Shown here one piece after another: positions 35,346 through 43,904 of a DNA stretch of 61,136 bases. The notes under the pieces are model-generated. The model saw only the letters and a program-made list of their open reading frames with translations. It did no database searches and was not told the DNA's origin. The stretch is taken from positions 1 to 61,136 of the forward strand of contig JAVBQK010000062.1 in NCBI GenBank assembly GCA_031549105.1, written 5' to 3'. The stretch is from Avichristensenella sp031549105. GTDB taxonomy: Bacteria; Bacillota; Clostridia; Christensenellales; Aristaeellaceae. Each line of letters starts with the position of its first letter. Position 1 is the stretch's first letter. A program made the position numbers and the translations under genes.

Positions 35346-37376
35346 ATGGATATGGAGCCGAACAAGCACGCAGGCGATTTCACGGAGCCTAATGAGCTGA
35401 AAGAACCCAACCAGGTAAACCCCAACCAGTCGGGCGGCGAGGGCCCGCGTGGCGGCAGGGGACAGCACGCCGAGAACTCACCCAAAAAGCACAACATTTT
35501 TAACATTCTGGCCATCGTCTTTGTAATCAACTTCCTGCTCAATCTCTTCGTGTTTAACAATATGAACACCAGCAAGCAGATCGAATACGGCCAGTTCATT
35601 CAGCTAGTGGAGAGCGGAAATGTCTATCAGGCACAGGTCGAAGACGATATCGTGGCGATTAACCTGAAGGAGAGCGCAGACCTGGGGGCGGTCGAAGCCA
35701 TCCTGTACCCGGAAGGGCGCGACGTGGATTCCCGCACAGAGACGGCGCCCACCAAGGATGACATCTACACGGTGGTGCGCATGGACGATCCCGGGCTGGT
35801 GGAGCGGCTAAACGCCAGCGGCGTGGGATTCTACAAGGTGCAGACTGCCACCAGTTCTCCGATCATGAGCTTCATCACCTCCTGGGTGATCCCGATCCTG
35901 CTGATGTACCTGCTCTACACCTTCCTGTTCCGCAAGATGGCCGGCAAGATGGGCGGCGGTGCGGGCGGCATGGGCAACATGTTCGGCGCGGGCAAGAGCA
36001 AGGCCAAGGAGTACAACCTGGAAAAGAGTACCGGCGTGAAGTTTACGGATGTGGCCGGACAGGATGAGGCGAAGGAAAGCCTTGCCGAGATGGCCGACTA
36101 CCTGCACAATCCGGCAAAATACCAGGAGATCGGTGCGAAGCAGCCAAAGGGCGCGCTGCTGGTGGGCCCTCCGGGCACCGGCAAAACCCTGCTGGCGAAG
36201 GCGCTGGCGGGCGAGGCGGGCGTTCCCTTCTACTCGATCTCCGGCAGTGAGTTCATCGAAATGTTCGTGGGCGTAGGCGCTTCCCGGGTGAGGGACCTAT
36301 TTGAGAACGCAAAGAAGAGCGCGCCGTGTATCATCTTCATCGATGAGATAGACGCCATCGGCAAGAGCCGTGATAACCAGATGAACAGCAACGACGAGCG
36401 GGAGCAGACCCTCAACCAGCTGCTCGCCGAGATGGATGGGTTCGAGAGTGATAAGGGCATTGTGGTGCTGGCGGCGACCAACCGGCCCGAAGTGCTGGAC
36501 AAGGCGCTGCTGCGGCCCGGCCGCTTTGACCGCCGGATCGTCGTGGAGAAACCCGACCTGCCCGGCCGGGAAGCGATCCTGAAGGTGCACGCCGCCAAGG
36601 TGAAGCTGGACGACGACGTGAACCTGCGCGAACTGGCGCTGGCCACCTCCGGCGCGACGGGCGCGGACCTTGCGAACATGGTCAATGAAGGTGCATTGCT
36701 GGCCGTCAAGGAAGGACGAAAGACGGTGCGCCAGAGCGACCTAATGGAAGCGGTCGAAGTCGTCATCGCGGGCAAGGAGAAGAAGGACCGTGTAATGAAC
36801 CCCAAGGAGCGCCGCATGGTGGCGTACCATGAGGTAGGGCATGCGCTGGTCAGCGCGCTGCAGAAGAACAGCCAGCCGGTGCAGAAGATCACCATCGTGC
36901 CGCGCACCATGGGCAGTCTGGGATACACCATGAACATGCCCGAGGAGGAACGCTATCTGATGACCAAGGCGGAGCTGCTCGCGGAAATCGCGACGCTGCT
37001 AGGCGGTCGCGCTGCGGAGATCGTACAGTTTGGCGAGGTGACGACCGGCGCATCCAACGACATCGAGCGCGCCACCGGGCTGGCCCGCGGCATGGTTACC
37101 CAGTACGGCATGAGCGACGCGTTCGGTCCCGTGAGCCTGGAGAGCGTACAGAACCGCTACCTGGACGGCAACCGCGTGATGAACTGCTCGCAGGAGACCG
37201 GAACGCGTATCGACGAAGAAGTGCGGGCCATCCTTGCGGAGTGCCAGCGGCAGGCAAACGAGCTGCTGCAAAACAACCGGGACGCGCTGGATAGAATCGC
37301 CGCGTACCTGCTGGAGAAGGAAAACATCACGGGCGAGGAGTTCATGACGCTGCTGCGCGGCGAGCGCGTCGCCTGA
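35346..37376 (+). CDS. ftsH: ATP-dependent zinc metalloprotease FtsH
   Basis: 676 residues. A Pro/Asn-rich cytoplasmic leader (about 45), membrane helix 1 (HNIFNILAIVFVINFLLNLF), an external domain, helix 2 (FITSWVIPILLMYLLYTF), AAA+ ATPase with GPPGTGKT (274-281), FIDEIDAIG and the arginine finger region RPGRFDRR, then the protease with HEVGH (495-499). All catalytic elements are intact, so it should degrade misfolded membrane proteins. I chose ATG 35346, 8 nt after GGAGG; ATG 35340 is too close. It diverges from the two-component system and carries its operator, unlike the usual tilS-hpt-ftsH context. Confidence 0.95.
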   Translation: MDMEPNKHAGDFTEPNELKEPNQVNPNQSGGEGPRGGRGQHAENSPKKHNIFNILAIVFVINFLLNLFVFNNMNTSKQIEYGQFIQLVESGNVYQAQVEDDIVAINLKESADLGAVEAILYPEGRDVDSRTETAPTKDDIYTVVRMDDPGLVERLNASGVGFYKVQTATSSPIMSFITSWVIPILLMYLLYTFLFRKMAGKMGGGAGGMGNMFGAGKSKAKEYNLEKSTGVKFTDVAGQDEAKESLAEMADYLHNPAKYQEIGAKQPKGALLVGPPGTGKTLLAKALAGEAGVPFYSISGSEFIEMFVGVGASRVRDLFENAKKSAPCIIFIDEIDAIGKSRDNQMNSNDEREQTLNQLLAEMDGFESDKGIVVLAATNRPEVLDKALLRPGRFDRRIVVEKPDLPGREAILKVHAAKVKLDDDVNLRELALATSGATGADLANMVNEGALLAVKEGRKTVRQSDLMEAVEVVIAGKEKKDRVMNPKERRMVAYHEVGHALVSALQKNSQPVQKITIVPRTMGSLGYTMNMPEEERYLMTKAELLAEIATLLGGRAAEIVQFGEVTTGASNDIERATGLARGMVTQYGMSDAFGPVSLESVQNRYLDGNRVMNCSQETGTRIDEEVRAILAECQRQANELLQNNRDALDRIAAYLLEKENITGEEFMTLLRGERVA

Positions 37377-37397
37377 TGGAGTGGGTGGATAGAAAGT

Positions 37398-37461
37398 TCA
37401 ACTGAACGTCAATTATTTGGGAACCTGGGTTGACACTTGGTTTACGTCTTCGCGGTAACAT
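37398..37461 (+). promoter_or_regulatory. promoter with direct-repeat operator (site B)
   Basis: TCAACT at 37398-37403 and TCAATT at 37409-37414 (11-bp period), GTTGACA at 37429-37435 and -10 box TAACAT at 37456-37461. The distances from second repeat to -10 (47) and from TTGA to -10 (26) equal those of sites A and C. It separates the HEAT/HdeD genes from ftsH transcriptionally. Confidence 0.8.
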
Positions 37462-37511
37462 GAATGCAACAAGAGGGAGTTATTCCAAACGACGGAAGAG
37501 GAGGCGCTGGT

Positions 37512-37844
37512 ATGTTTGATGTTACCGTGGAGCATGTGGAGAAATTGGCGGCCAAGAAAAATGTGGAGAAGCTGACCAAGCTGGTGAGTAACAAGAATCC
37601 GGCCGTCCGGCTGGCGGCAATTGACGGGCTGGGCGTGTGTGGGACGGATGATGCGTATAACGCATTGATCTCCCTGATCCGCGTGGAGGACGCGGACGCC
37701 CGGGCCCACGCGGTCCGCGCACTGGGGAAGGCCGGAAAGCCGAGCGCACGCGCGCATCTCGAGCACCAAATGAAGACCGAAAAGGACCCCGGGGTGAACA
37801 AGGCGATTTCGGAGGCGCTCAGCGTCCTGCACGGAAAGGACTAG
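37512..37844 (+). CDS. small HEAT-repeat protein
   Basis: 110 residues, soluble, almost entirely alpha-helical. About three HEAT-type helix pairs are visible (NPAVRLAAIDGLGVCG, DADARAHAVRALGKAG, DPGVNKAISEALSVL). Such proteins are scaffolds for protein-protein contacts, with no catalytic residues here. ATG 37512 follows GAGGAGG. It has its own copy of the shared operator, so it should respond to the adjacent two-component system. Its partner is unknown; the membrane protein 24 nt downstream is the obvious candidate. Confidence 0.82.
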   Translation: MFDVTVEHVEKLAAKKNVEKLTKLVSNKNPAVRLAAIDGLGVCGTDDAYNALISLIRVEDADARAHAVRALGKAGKPSARAHLEHQMKTEKDPGVNKAISEALSVLHGKD

Positions 37845-37868
37845 CGCGCAGCCGGGGAAAGGGTCACG

Positions 37869-38504
37869 ATGCCAAGGAAAGAAAATGCCGCAAGGCGGCA
37901 GATTAACACAGAAAGTAAGGCGTTAACAATGAAAAAGGCAAAAAAAGCGTTTGAATCCATGCGGTGGCTGTTGCTGGCCAGCGGCATCCTGATCGTGATC
38001 CTCGGTATCACCATGCTGTTTACGCCGCTTGAGAACCTGGTCACACTGGCCATCTTCATCGGCATCGCGATGCTCGTATCCGGTATCTCGGAGATCGTCT
38101 CCTTCTGCAGTGAGGAGAAGGGTGAGCGCTCCGGGTGGATGCTGGCAAGCGGCATCCTGAGCACGGCGCTGGGCGTATGGACGATGTTCGGCCGGGGCAC
38201 CGAGGCGCTGATCGCGGTCATCCCGTTCGTGTTCGCGGTGTGGGTCATGTCATCAAGCGTGCTGCGCATCGTCGGCGCGACAACGCTGAAGTCCGAGGGG
38301 TACAGGCAGTGGGGTTGGATGATGGCGTTTGGCGTCATCGGCACGATCCTGGGGTTCGTCCTGCTGTTCTCCCCGATTCTCTCATCACTCGTCGTCGCGT
38401 ATTCGATCGCGGCCATGCTGATCGCCTACGGTGTTAACAACATCATCATCTTCTTTAGGATGAAGAAGATAAAGGACCATATTCAGGAACGTATGGGGAG
38501 GTGA
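37869..38504 (+). CDS. HdeD-family (DUF308) membrane protein
   Basis: 211 residues from this ATG (191 from the ATG at 37929, which is also possible). Six hydrophobic helices in three hairpins, with Gly/Ala-rich patterns (LLASGILIVILGITMLF, GIAMLVSGISEIVSF, FGVIGTILGFVLLFSPIL) characteristic of HdeD/DUF308. E. coli HdeD is an acid-stress membrane protein of unclear mechanism. A stress role here fits its shared promoter with the HEAT protein and the FtsH link. A terminator follows at 38536. Confidence 0.85.
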   Translation: MPRKENAARRQINTESKALTMKKAKKAFESMRWLLLASGILIVILGITMLFTPLENLVTLAIFIGIAMLVSGISEIVSFCSEEKGERSGWMLASGILSTALGVWTMFGRGTEALIAVIPFVFAVWVMSSSVLRIVGATTLKSEGYRQWGWMMAFGVIGTILGFVLLFSPILSSLVVAYSIAAMLIAYGVNNIIIFFRMKKIKDHIQERMGR

Positions 38505-38535
38505 ACCAGGCGGAGAGAAACCATAGCGGGAACCG

Positions 38536-38573
38536 CGCGCAGTGCCGCACAAACCGGCACTGCGCGTCTTTTT
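38536..38573 (+). terminator. intrinsic terminator after the HdeD-family gene
   Basis: A perfect 12-bp stem (CGCGCAGTGCCG with CGGCACTGCGCG, 7-nt loop) is followed by TCTTTTT. It isolates the HEAT/HdeD unit from the ABC transporter promoter that starts 24 bp later. Confidence 0.9.
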
Positions 38574-38596
38574 ACGCTGAAACCGCCCATTCGTTT

Positions 38597-38661
38597 TTCA
38601 ACTGAACTTCAACTTATTCATTCGCAATGTTGATGTTGAGTTAATTTTCCCGGCTTATCAT
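38597..38661 (+). promoter_or_regulatory. ABC transporter promoter with direct-repeat operator (site C)
   Basis: TTCAACTGAACTTCAACT (38597-38614) contains the 11-bp-phased TCAACT repeat. GTTGATG lies at 38629-38635 and the -10 box TATCAT at 38656-38661. Spacings (47 and 26 bp to the -10) are identical to sites A and B. The ATG of the transporter is 47 bp after the -10. Confidence 0.8.
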
Positions 38662-38708
38662 GGGCGCATGGTCTTATCATAGCAATACACGTTGGAGGAA
38701 GATAACGA

Positions 38709-41700
38709 ATGCTGGAACTCAAAAAGATTACAAAGATATACCCTGCCGGCGGGGAAAACGTTGAGGCGCTGAAGGAAGTCGACCTGCAGTTTCGCGAGAA
38801 TGAGTTCGTAGCGATCCTGGGGCCGTCCGGCTGCGGCAAGACGACGATGCTCAACATCATCGGGGGCCTGGACCAATACACCAGTGGCGATCTGGTCATC
38901 AACGGGAAATCCACCAAGGAGTTTAAGGACCACGACTGGGATACATACCGCAATCAGTCCGTAGGCTTTGTGTTTCAAAGCTATAATCTTATCCCGCACC
39001 AGACGGTGTTGCAGAACGTGGAACTGGCGCTGACGCTGTCCGGCGTATCGAAGGAAGAACGGAGAAAGCGCGCGACCAAGGCATTGCAGGATGTGGGCCT
39101 TGGCAATCAGCTCAAGAAGCTCCCCAGCGAAATGTCCGGCGGTCAGATGCAGCGCGTCGCCATCGCCCGTGCGCTGGTGAACGATCCTGATATCATCCTC
39201 GCCGACGAGCCGACCGGCGCGCTTGATTCCACCACCAGTGTGCAGGTAATGGAGATCCTCAGGAAGGTCTCCGGCAGCAAGCTGATCATCATGGTCACGC
39301 ATAACTCAGACCTGGCCGACAGGTACGCCACCCGCATCATCCGCGTGCTGGATGGCCAGTTGATTGGCGACAGCAACCCCGTCACGGAAGCGGAGTACAA
39401 GGTCGCCAGCGGCCAAAACCGCAGCCGCGCCGACAAGGAAAAAGAAAAGAAGCGGCCTTCCATGTCTTTCTTCACCGCGCTGTCCCTCTCGCTGAAAAAC
39501 CTGATGACCAAGAAGGGCAGGACGCTGCTGACGGCGTTCGCGGGCAGCATCGGCATCATCGGCATTGCGCTGATCCTGGCGCTGTCGCAGGGCTTTACCA
39601 CCTACATTGACGATGTGCAGGAGAACGCGCTGTCGTCCTACCCGCTGACGATTGAATCCTCAGTGACGGATGTCGGTTCGCTGATGGAAACCCTGATGGG
39701 CGCGAGCACCCGGGAGATCACGCATGACTTGAACGGCGTGTATTCCAACCCGATCACCTATGATTTGGTCAACGCACTGGGCGATATGGAGACGACGGAG
39801 AACGACCTGAAGGCGTTCAAGGCGTACCTGGAGACCGAGCGGGCCAACCCGGACAGTGCGTCCGGCCTGCATGAAGCGGTCAGCGGCATCCAGTATACCT
39901 ACAACCTCAGCCCCAGCATCTATACCAAGGACCCCTCCGGCGGCATCATCAAGTCGGACTCAATGGAGCTGCTGAAGGGCTTGGTTTCCGAGTCGATGGG
40001 TATGGACATCGGGTCAATGGGCATGGGCGGCCTCTCCGCGATGGAGGGCAGCGGCTCGATGATGTCAATGTTCTCCGGGTCGAGCTTCAGCATGAACGTC
40101 TGGCAGGAGATGCTGCCCGGAGACGACGGTAAGCTGCACAGCGACCTGCTGGATAAACAGTACGACGTGATCTACGGTTCATGGCCCAACAGCTACGACG
40201 AGATCGTGCTGGTGGTGGATGAGAACAACGAGCTGGATGATCTGTCGCTCTACGCGCTGGGGCTGGTACCTACCGAGGACATGACGCAGATTCTCAAGGC
40301 CGCGATGAGCGGCGAGACGCTGACTTCCGAATCCAAGCGCTGGTCCTTCGCGGAGCTGAGCAAGATGGAGTTCCGCGTGGTGCTGGATTCCAGCCGCTAC
40401 AGCTACGACGAGGCGACCGGCACCTGCCTGGACCTGACGGCAACGGACGCGGGCATGAACTATCTGTATGATAGCGGCATCACGCTGAAGATTTCCGGCA
40501 TCATCCGCCCCAATGAGAAGGCTGACGTGACCATGCTTTCCGGTTCTATTGGGTACACCAGCGCGCTGACCGACTACATCGTCGAGAAGAACAACACGTC
40601 CGCCACGGTCACCGCGCAGATGGATGATCCGACGACCGACATCTTCACGGGCCTGCCGTTCAAGACGGGCGATGCGGAGCTGACCGACGCCGAGAAGGCC
40701 GAGGCGCTCACCGCGCACATCGCGGCGCTTACCCCGCAGGAAAAGGCGAGCCTGTATATCGATATCATGAGCATCCCGACCGATGAGTACGTGCAGGGCG
40801 CAATCGCCCAGTACATGCAGGGCGTAACCCGTGAGGAGCTGGAAACGACGATGATCGGTTCCTACGCAGAGCAGACCGGCATGGATATGGCGACCATCCA
40901 GGCGTATATCGCCGATATGGATGATGAGACGCTCTATGGGTACCTTCAGGCCGCGATGGCGCAGCAGATCCGTCAGCAGTACGCGGAGGGCGTCGCACAG
41001 CAGGCGGCGTCGGCAAATGCCGAGCAGCTGTCCGCCGCGCTTGACGCGGCGATGCCGCAGTACGGCACCGAGCAGCTCGCCGCCTACTATGACACGTTCA
41101 TGCCTGCCACGTATTCCGACTCGACCTATGATGCGAACCTGCGTCAGCTGGGCTATGTGGACCTGGATACCCCGTCCAGCATCAACATCTACGCATCGAC
41201 CTTCGCGGCCAAGGATGTCATCACCGATGCCATCACCGCGTACAACAGCACCGTGGAGGACACGGAGAGAATCGCCTACACTGACTTCATCGGCATCATG
41301 ATGTCGTCGATCACCGCGATCATCAACGCGATCACCTATGTCCTGATTGCCTTCGTCGCGATCTCTCTGATCGTATCCTCGATCATGATTGGCGTCATCA
41401 CGCTGATCTCGGTACAGGAGCGCACCAAGGAAATCGGTATCCTCCGCGCGATCGGCGCATCCAAGGGCGATGTCTCCAGCGTGTTCAACGCGGAGACGAT
41501 GATCGTCGGGTTCTCGGCGGGCCTGCTGGGCGTGCTGGTCACGTACCTGCTCTGCATCCCGATCAACATCATCATCCGCGCGCTAACCGGCATCCCCGCG
41601 CTGGGTGCGATTCTGCCCTGGCAGGCGGCGGCGATCCTGGTGGTCATCAGTGTGGTGCTGACGCTCATCTCCGGCATCATCCCCTCCAGGAGCGCCGCGA

Positions 41701-41735
41701 AGAAGGACCCGGTTGTCGCGCTGCGCACGGAGTAA
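38709..41735 (+). CDS. single-chain MacB-type ABC transporter (ATPase fused to FtsX-like permease)
   Basis: 1008 residues. N-terminal ATPase (1-230) with LGPSGCGKTT (Walker A 38-46), signature MSGGQMQRVAIARAL and ADEPTGALDS. Then a membrane helix near 273-296, a very large extracytoplasmic domain (about 300-855, Ser/Met/Asp-rich with few Cys) and three C-terminal helices with the FtsX pattern. This is the type VII (MacB/LolCDE/BceAB) mechanotransmission class, where ATPase and permease are usually separate chains in Firmicutes. A bacitracin-type resistance or envelope-maintenance role is inferred from its operator. The large external domain may be the sensor or substrate-capture part. Confidence 0.88.
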   Translation: MLELKKITKIYPAGGENVEALKEVDLQFRENEFVAILGPSGCGKTTMLNIIGGLDQYTSGDLVINGKSTKEFKDHDWDTYRNQSVGFVFQSYNLIPHQTVLQNVELALTLSGVSKEERRKRATKALQDVGLGNQLKKLPSEMSGGQMQRVAIARALVNDPDIILADEPTGALDSTTSVQVMEILRKVSGSKLIIMVTHNSDLADRYATRIIRVLDGQLIGDSNPVTEAEYKVASGQNRSRADKEKEKKRPSMSFFTALSLSLKNLMTKKGRTLLTAFAGSIGIIGIALILALSQGFTTYIDDVQENALSSYPLTIESSVTDVGSLMETLMGASTREITHDLNGVYSNPITYDLVNALGDMETTENDLKAFKAYLETERANPDSASGLHEAVSGIQYTYNLSPSIYTKDPSGGIIKSDSMELLKGLVSESMGMDIGSMGMGGLSAMEGSGSMMSMFSGSSFSMNVWQEMLPGDDGKLHSDLLDKQYDVIYGSWPNSYDEIVLVVDENNELDDLSLYALGLVPTEDMTQILKAAMSGETLTSESKRWSFAELSKMEFRVVLDSSRYSYDEATGTCLDLTATDAGMNYLYDSGITLKISGIIRPNEKADVTMLSGSIGYTSALTDYIVEKNNTSATVTAQMDDPTTDIFTGLPFKTGDAELTDAEKAEALTAHIAALTPQEKASLYIDIMSIPTDEYVQGAIAQYMQGVTREELETTMIGSYAEQTGMDMATIQAYIADMDDETLYGYLQAAMAQQIRQQYAEGVAQQAASANAEQLSAALDAAMPQYGTEQLAAYYDTFMPATYSDSTYDANLRQLGYVDLDTPSSINIYASTFAAKDVITDAITAYNSTVEDTERIAYTDFIGIMMSSITAIINAITYVLIAFVAISLIVSSIMIGVITLISVQERTKEIGILRAIGASKGDVSSVFNAETMIVGFSAGLLGVLVTYLLCIPINIIIRALTGIPALGAILPWQAAAILVVISVVLTLISGIIPSRSAAKKDPVVALRTE

Positions 41736-41744
41736 TGGCCCTGA

Positions 41745-43079
41745 TTATACCTTGTATGCCAGCCTCGCGGCCAGGCGGCCGAGCATATGCATCGGCACCA
41801 GCCGTGCCAATGCCGAGGTAAACGACCCAAACTTTCGGTAGAATAGATTGAATAATAGAAAAGCCCGGCGCTGCGCCGGGTTTTTCGGCATTCGGCGCAG
41901 AATATTGCCAAATGAGTAGAACTGCCGGTACATCCATAGATAGCCGTCATACAGCTGTTCCTGCGTCATCTGTGTGGGCGCAAAGACCACATGGGCGGTG
42001 TTGTAGCGCGACAGATCATCGCAGGTGATGCGGCCCGCCTCGGCCATGCGCCGGTAAAGCGCGGTGCCGGGATAGGGGGTCAGGATGTGCGAGGTTAGGG
42101 TCTCGATGCGCATGCGCACCAGCCATTCGAGCGTGCGCGCAAAGGTATCCGGGGTATCGCCATCCAGCCCGAAGACCATGCTGGCATTGATCATGATGCC
42201 CCGGCTGTGGATGGCGTCGATCAGCCGTTCATATACCTCAACCTGGTTATCCTTGTGAACGCCATGGAGGGAGGATGCATTGATCGACTCAAAACCGATG
42301 AACAGGCTCTGGCAGCCGGTTTCCGCCATCAGGTCCAGCAAGTCCGGATGGCTTAGAATGCGGGTGGTCACCGCCGCGCTCCACTTAAGGCCCATGCCGC
42401 GCATCTGCATGAGGAGCGCGCGGGTGTGCGTCGGCACGCCGATAAAGTTGTCATCGATGAACAGCACATGCCTGGTGCCGAGTGCCTGAATGTCGCGGAG
42501 CACGTCGGGAATGGGCCGCGTGACATAGACGCGGTGCGCGCAGCTATTGTAGCAGAAGTCGCACCGGTGGGGGCACCCCCGGCTGGTGGTGATTACGTTG
42601 GTGTAGAGGTATTTGCTCCGTCCGGCCATCGCGTACTGGGGCGAATGTATTTCGCTCCCCTGAAAGCCTTCCATGTCGCAATACACCGGCTCCAATTTGC
42701 CGGTTGCCGCATCCTCCAGCATTCGCCGCCAGACCCGCTCCGCCGGGCCGACGCAGAGCGCGTCAAAGTGCGGAAGGCAACTATCCGGGCTGCAGGTGAT
42801 GTGTGTTCCGCCGGCGACGACGGGGATGCCGCGCCTGCGGAACTCCGCCGCGATCTGCACCGCGCGCGGCATGACATCCAGTGTGACGGTAATGCCCACC
42901 AGGTCCGCGCCGCAGTCGTAGCGCAGCCGGTCCGTATTTTCATTCACAAGGATGATTTCGTGCTCCGCTGGCGTTAGCCCCGCCAGGGTGAGCAGCGCGA
43001 GGGACGGCGCCATGCGGGTTTTCAGGTCAGTGTCCATCGGGCGCTTGTTCATTCTGGGCTGGATCAGCAGTATTCTCAT
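41745..43079 (-). CDS. B12-binding-domain radical SAM protein
   Basis: 444 residues. An N-terminal Rossmann-like cobalamin-binding domain (1-135; ADLVGITVTLDVMP, GIPVVAGGTHIT) lacks the classical D-x-H-x-x-G motif, so cobalamin is base-off or absent. The radical SAM core has C-x3-C-x2-C in RGCPHRCDFC (C169, C173, C176), then ESI-type motifs (FIGFESIN, FGLDGDTPDTF). A C-terminal extension of about 110 residues has FxxNLFYRKF-like helices. Family members act in methylation, lipid or tetrapyrrole chemistry; nothing local fixes the substrate. GGAG precedes the ATG. It is convergent with the ABC transporter (9-bp gap). Confidence 0.85.
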   Translation of the reverse strand: MRILLIQPRMNKRPMDTDLKTRMAPSLALLTLAGLTPAEHEIILVNENTDRLRYDCGADLVGITVTLDVMPRAVQIAAEFRRRGIPVVAGGTHITCSPDSCLPHFDALCVGPAERVWRRMLEDAATGKLEPVYCDMEGFQGSEIHSPQYAMAGRSKYLYTNVITTSRGCPHRCDFCYNSCAHRVYVTRPIPDVLRDIQALGTRHVLFIDDNFIGVPTHTRALLMQMRGMGLKWSAAVTTRILSHPDLLDLMAETGCQSLFIGFESINASSLHGVHKDNQVEVYERLIDAIHSRGIMINASMVFGLDGDTPDTFARTLEWLVRMRIETLTSHILTPYPGTALYRRMAEAGRITCDDLSRYNTAHVVFAPTQMTQEQLYDGYLWMYRQFYSFGNILRRMPKNPAQRRAFLLFNLFYRKFGSFTSALARLVPMHMLGRLAARLAYKV

Positions 43080-43083
43080 GGCC

Positions 43084-43539
43084 CTATCTCCAGCGGCAGA
43101 TGAAGACGTACACCAGATCGGCCAGTACCACGGTGACCCAGTGAACCACGATGAAGAGGGTAAACTTTTCCAGCGCGGCGGTTGGATCGCTGAGGATCAT
43201 CAGGAAGAACACGGCGATTGCCGCCAGCACCAGCACGCAGGCGACGGCCAGGCACTGGATCAGGATGGCGGTATGGTACTCGTCATAGGGCCTTCGCCGG
43301 GAGAGCAGCAACGCGACGACCAGCACAGTCGCTGCGATCATCGCATAGGCGATCAGCGTATGCCGCCCAGCAGCCAGGAAGCCGCTCCACGCGCCCCAGA
43401 ATGGCGCCAAGGACCCGGTGTATAGCAGACCCTGAAACTGGGCGCTTTGCGAGGTGACGAGAAAAACCACGGCGTAAAAGGCGCTGAACAGCGCAATGCA
43501 TGCGGCATTGGTGGCGGGGCGGCTGAGGATGCGCTTCAT
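43084..43539 (-). CDS. four-helix integral membrane protein of unknown function
   Basis: 151 residues with four hydrophobic helices (about 10-30, 60-80, 92-115 and 123-146). No recognised motif. Its start overlaps the stop of the XRE regulator gene by 4 nt (ATGA), a pairing common in Firmicutes where a small Cro-like regulator controls one membrane protein. The radical SAM gene starts 4 nt after its stop, so the three genes form one transcript. Confidence 0.8.
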   Translation of the reverse strand: MKRILSRPATNAACIALFSAFYAVVFLVTSQSAQFQGLLYTGSLAPFWGAWSGFLAAGRHTLIAYAMIAATVLVVALLLSRRRPYDEYHTAILIQCLAVACVLVLAAIAVFFLMILSDPTAALEKFTLFIVVHWVTVVLADLVYVFICRWR

Positions 43540-43742
43540 TTTCTGTCCTCCTCTCGGAAAAGAAACAAGGCTTCAATGGTCACACCGAAGAGCCGCGCCA
43601 GATCAAACGCCAGCCAGATGGAGGGATCAAACTTGCCGGTCTCAATGGCGTTGATAGCTTGGCGTGACACGCCGGTACACTCTCCCAGTTCCTTTTGGGT
43701 GAGGCCCAGCGCCTCTCGCATCTGCTTGACCAGATTGTGCAA
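43536..43742 (-). CDS. XRE-family (Cro/CI-type) small regulator
   Basis: 68 residues that are essentially a single helix-turn-helix domain (LTQKELGECTGVSRQAINAIETG), like the YozG/YgzD group. First gene of the regulator-membrane protein-radical SAM unit. Two related dyads TGTCA-N8-TkACA flank its promoter, one over the -35 and one in the leader, so autorepression is likely. GGAGGTG precedes the ATG. Confidence 0.92.
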   Translation of the reverse strand: MHNLVKQMREALGLTQKELGECTGVSRQAINAIETGKFDPSIWLAFDLARLFGVTIEALFLFREEDRK

Positions 43743-43756
43743 AGGCTCACCTCCTG

Positions 43757-43774
43757 TGTCATGTTAACCTTACA
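43757..43774 (-). promoter_or_regulatory. operator-like dyad in the leader of the XRE unit
   Basis: TGTCATGTTAACCTTACA: TGTCA-N8-TTACA. Read from the plus strand it matches the reverse complement of the site at 43801-43818 in 15 of 18 positions. It lies between the proposed start of transcription and the XRE ATG, where bound repressor would block elongation or initiation. Confidence 0.65.
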
Positions 43775-43777
43775 CGG

Positions 43778-43806
43778 AGTATAGCAGAACAACCTGGGCG
43801 TGTCAA
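43778..43806 (-). promoter_or_regulatory. sigma-A promoter of the XRE unit
   Basis: On the minus strand TTGACA (43806-43801), a 17-bp spacer and TATACT (43783-43778). The -35 box is one half of the operator dyad at 43801-43818. Confidence 0.88.
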
Positions 43807-43818
43807 GTAAACATGACA
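43801..43818 (-). promoter_or_regulatory. operator-like dyad over the XRE -35 box
   Basis: TGTCAAGTAAACATGACA: a perfect TGTCA-N8-TGACA dyad whose right-hand half in minus orientation is the -35 hexamer. With the dyad at 43757 it would allow cooperative autorepression. Confidence 0.7.
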
Positions 43819-43904
43819 CGCTGGAAATATCTGGTCTGCAAATTGTCGCCGCCGCGGCTATGTGGTAAAATAAACTGCGGCAAATCGCCGCTTTGGAGGT
43901 GAAC

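Noticed and set aside
40179..40718. Minus-strand frame within the external domain of the ABC fusion
   Set aside because: Arg/Val/Gly-rich antisense translation with no support. The plus-strand chain is continuous from ATPase to FtsX helices.
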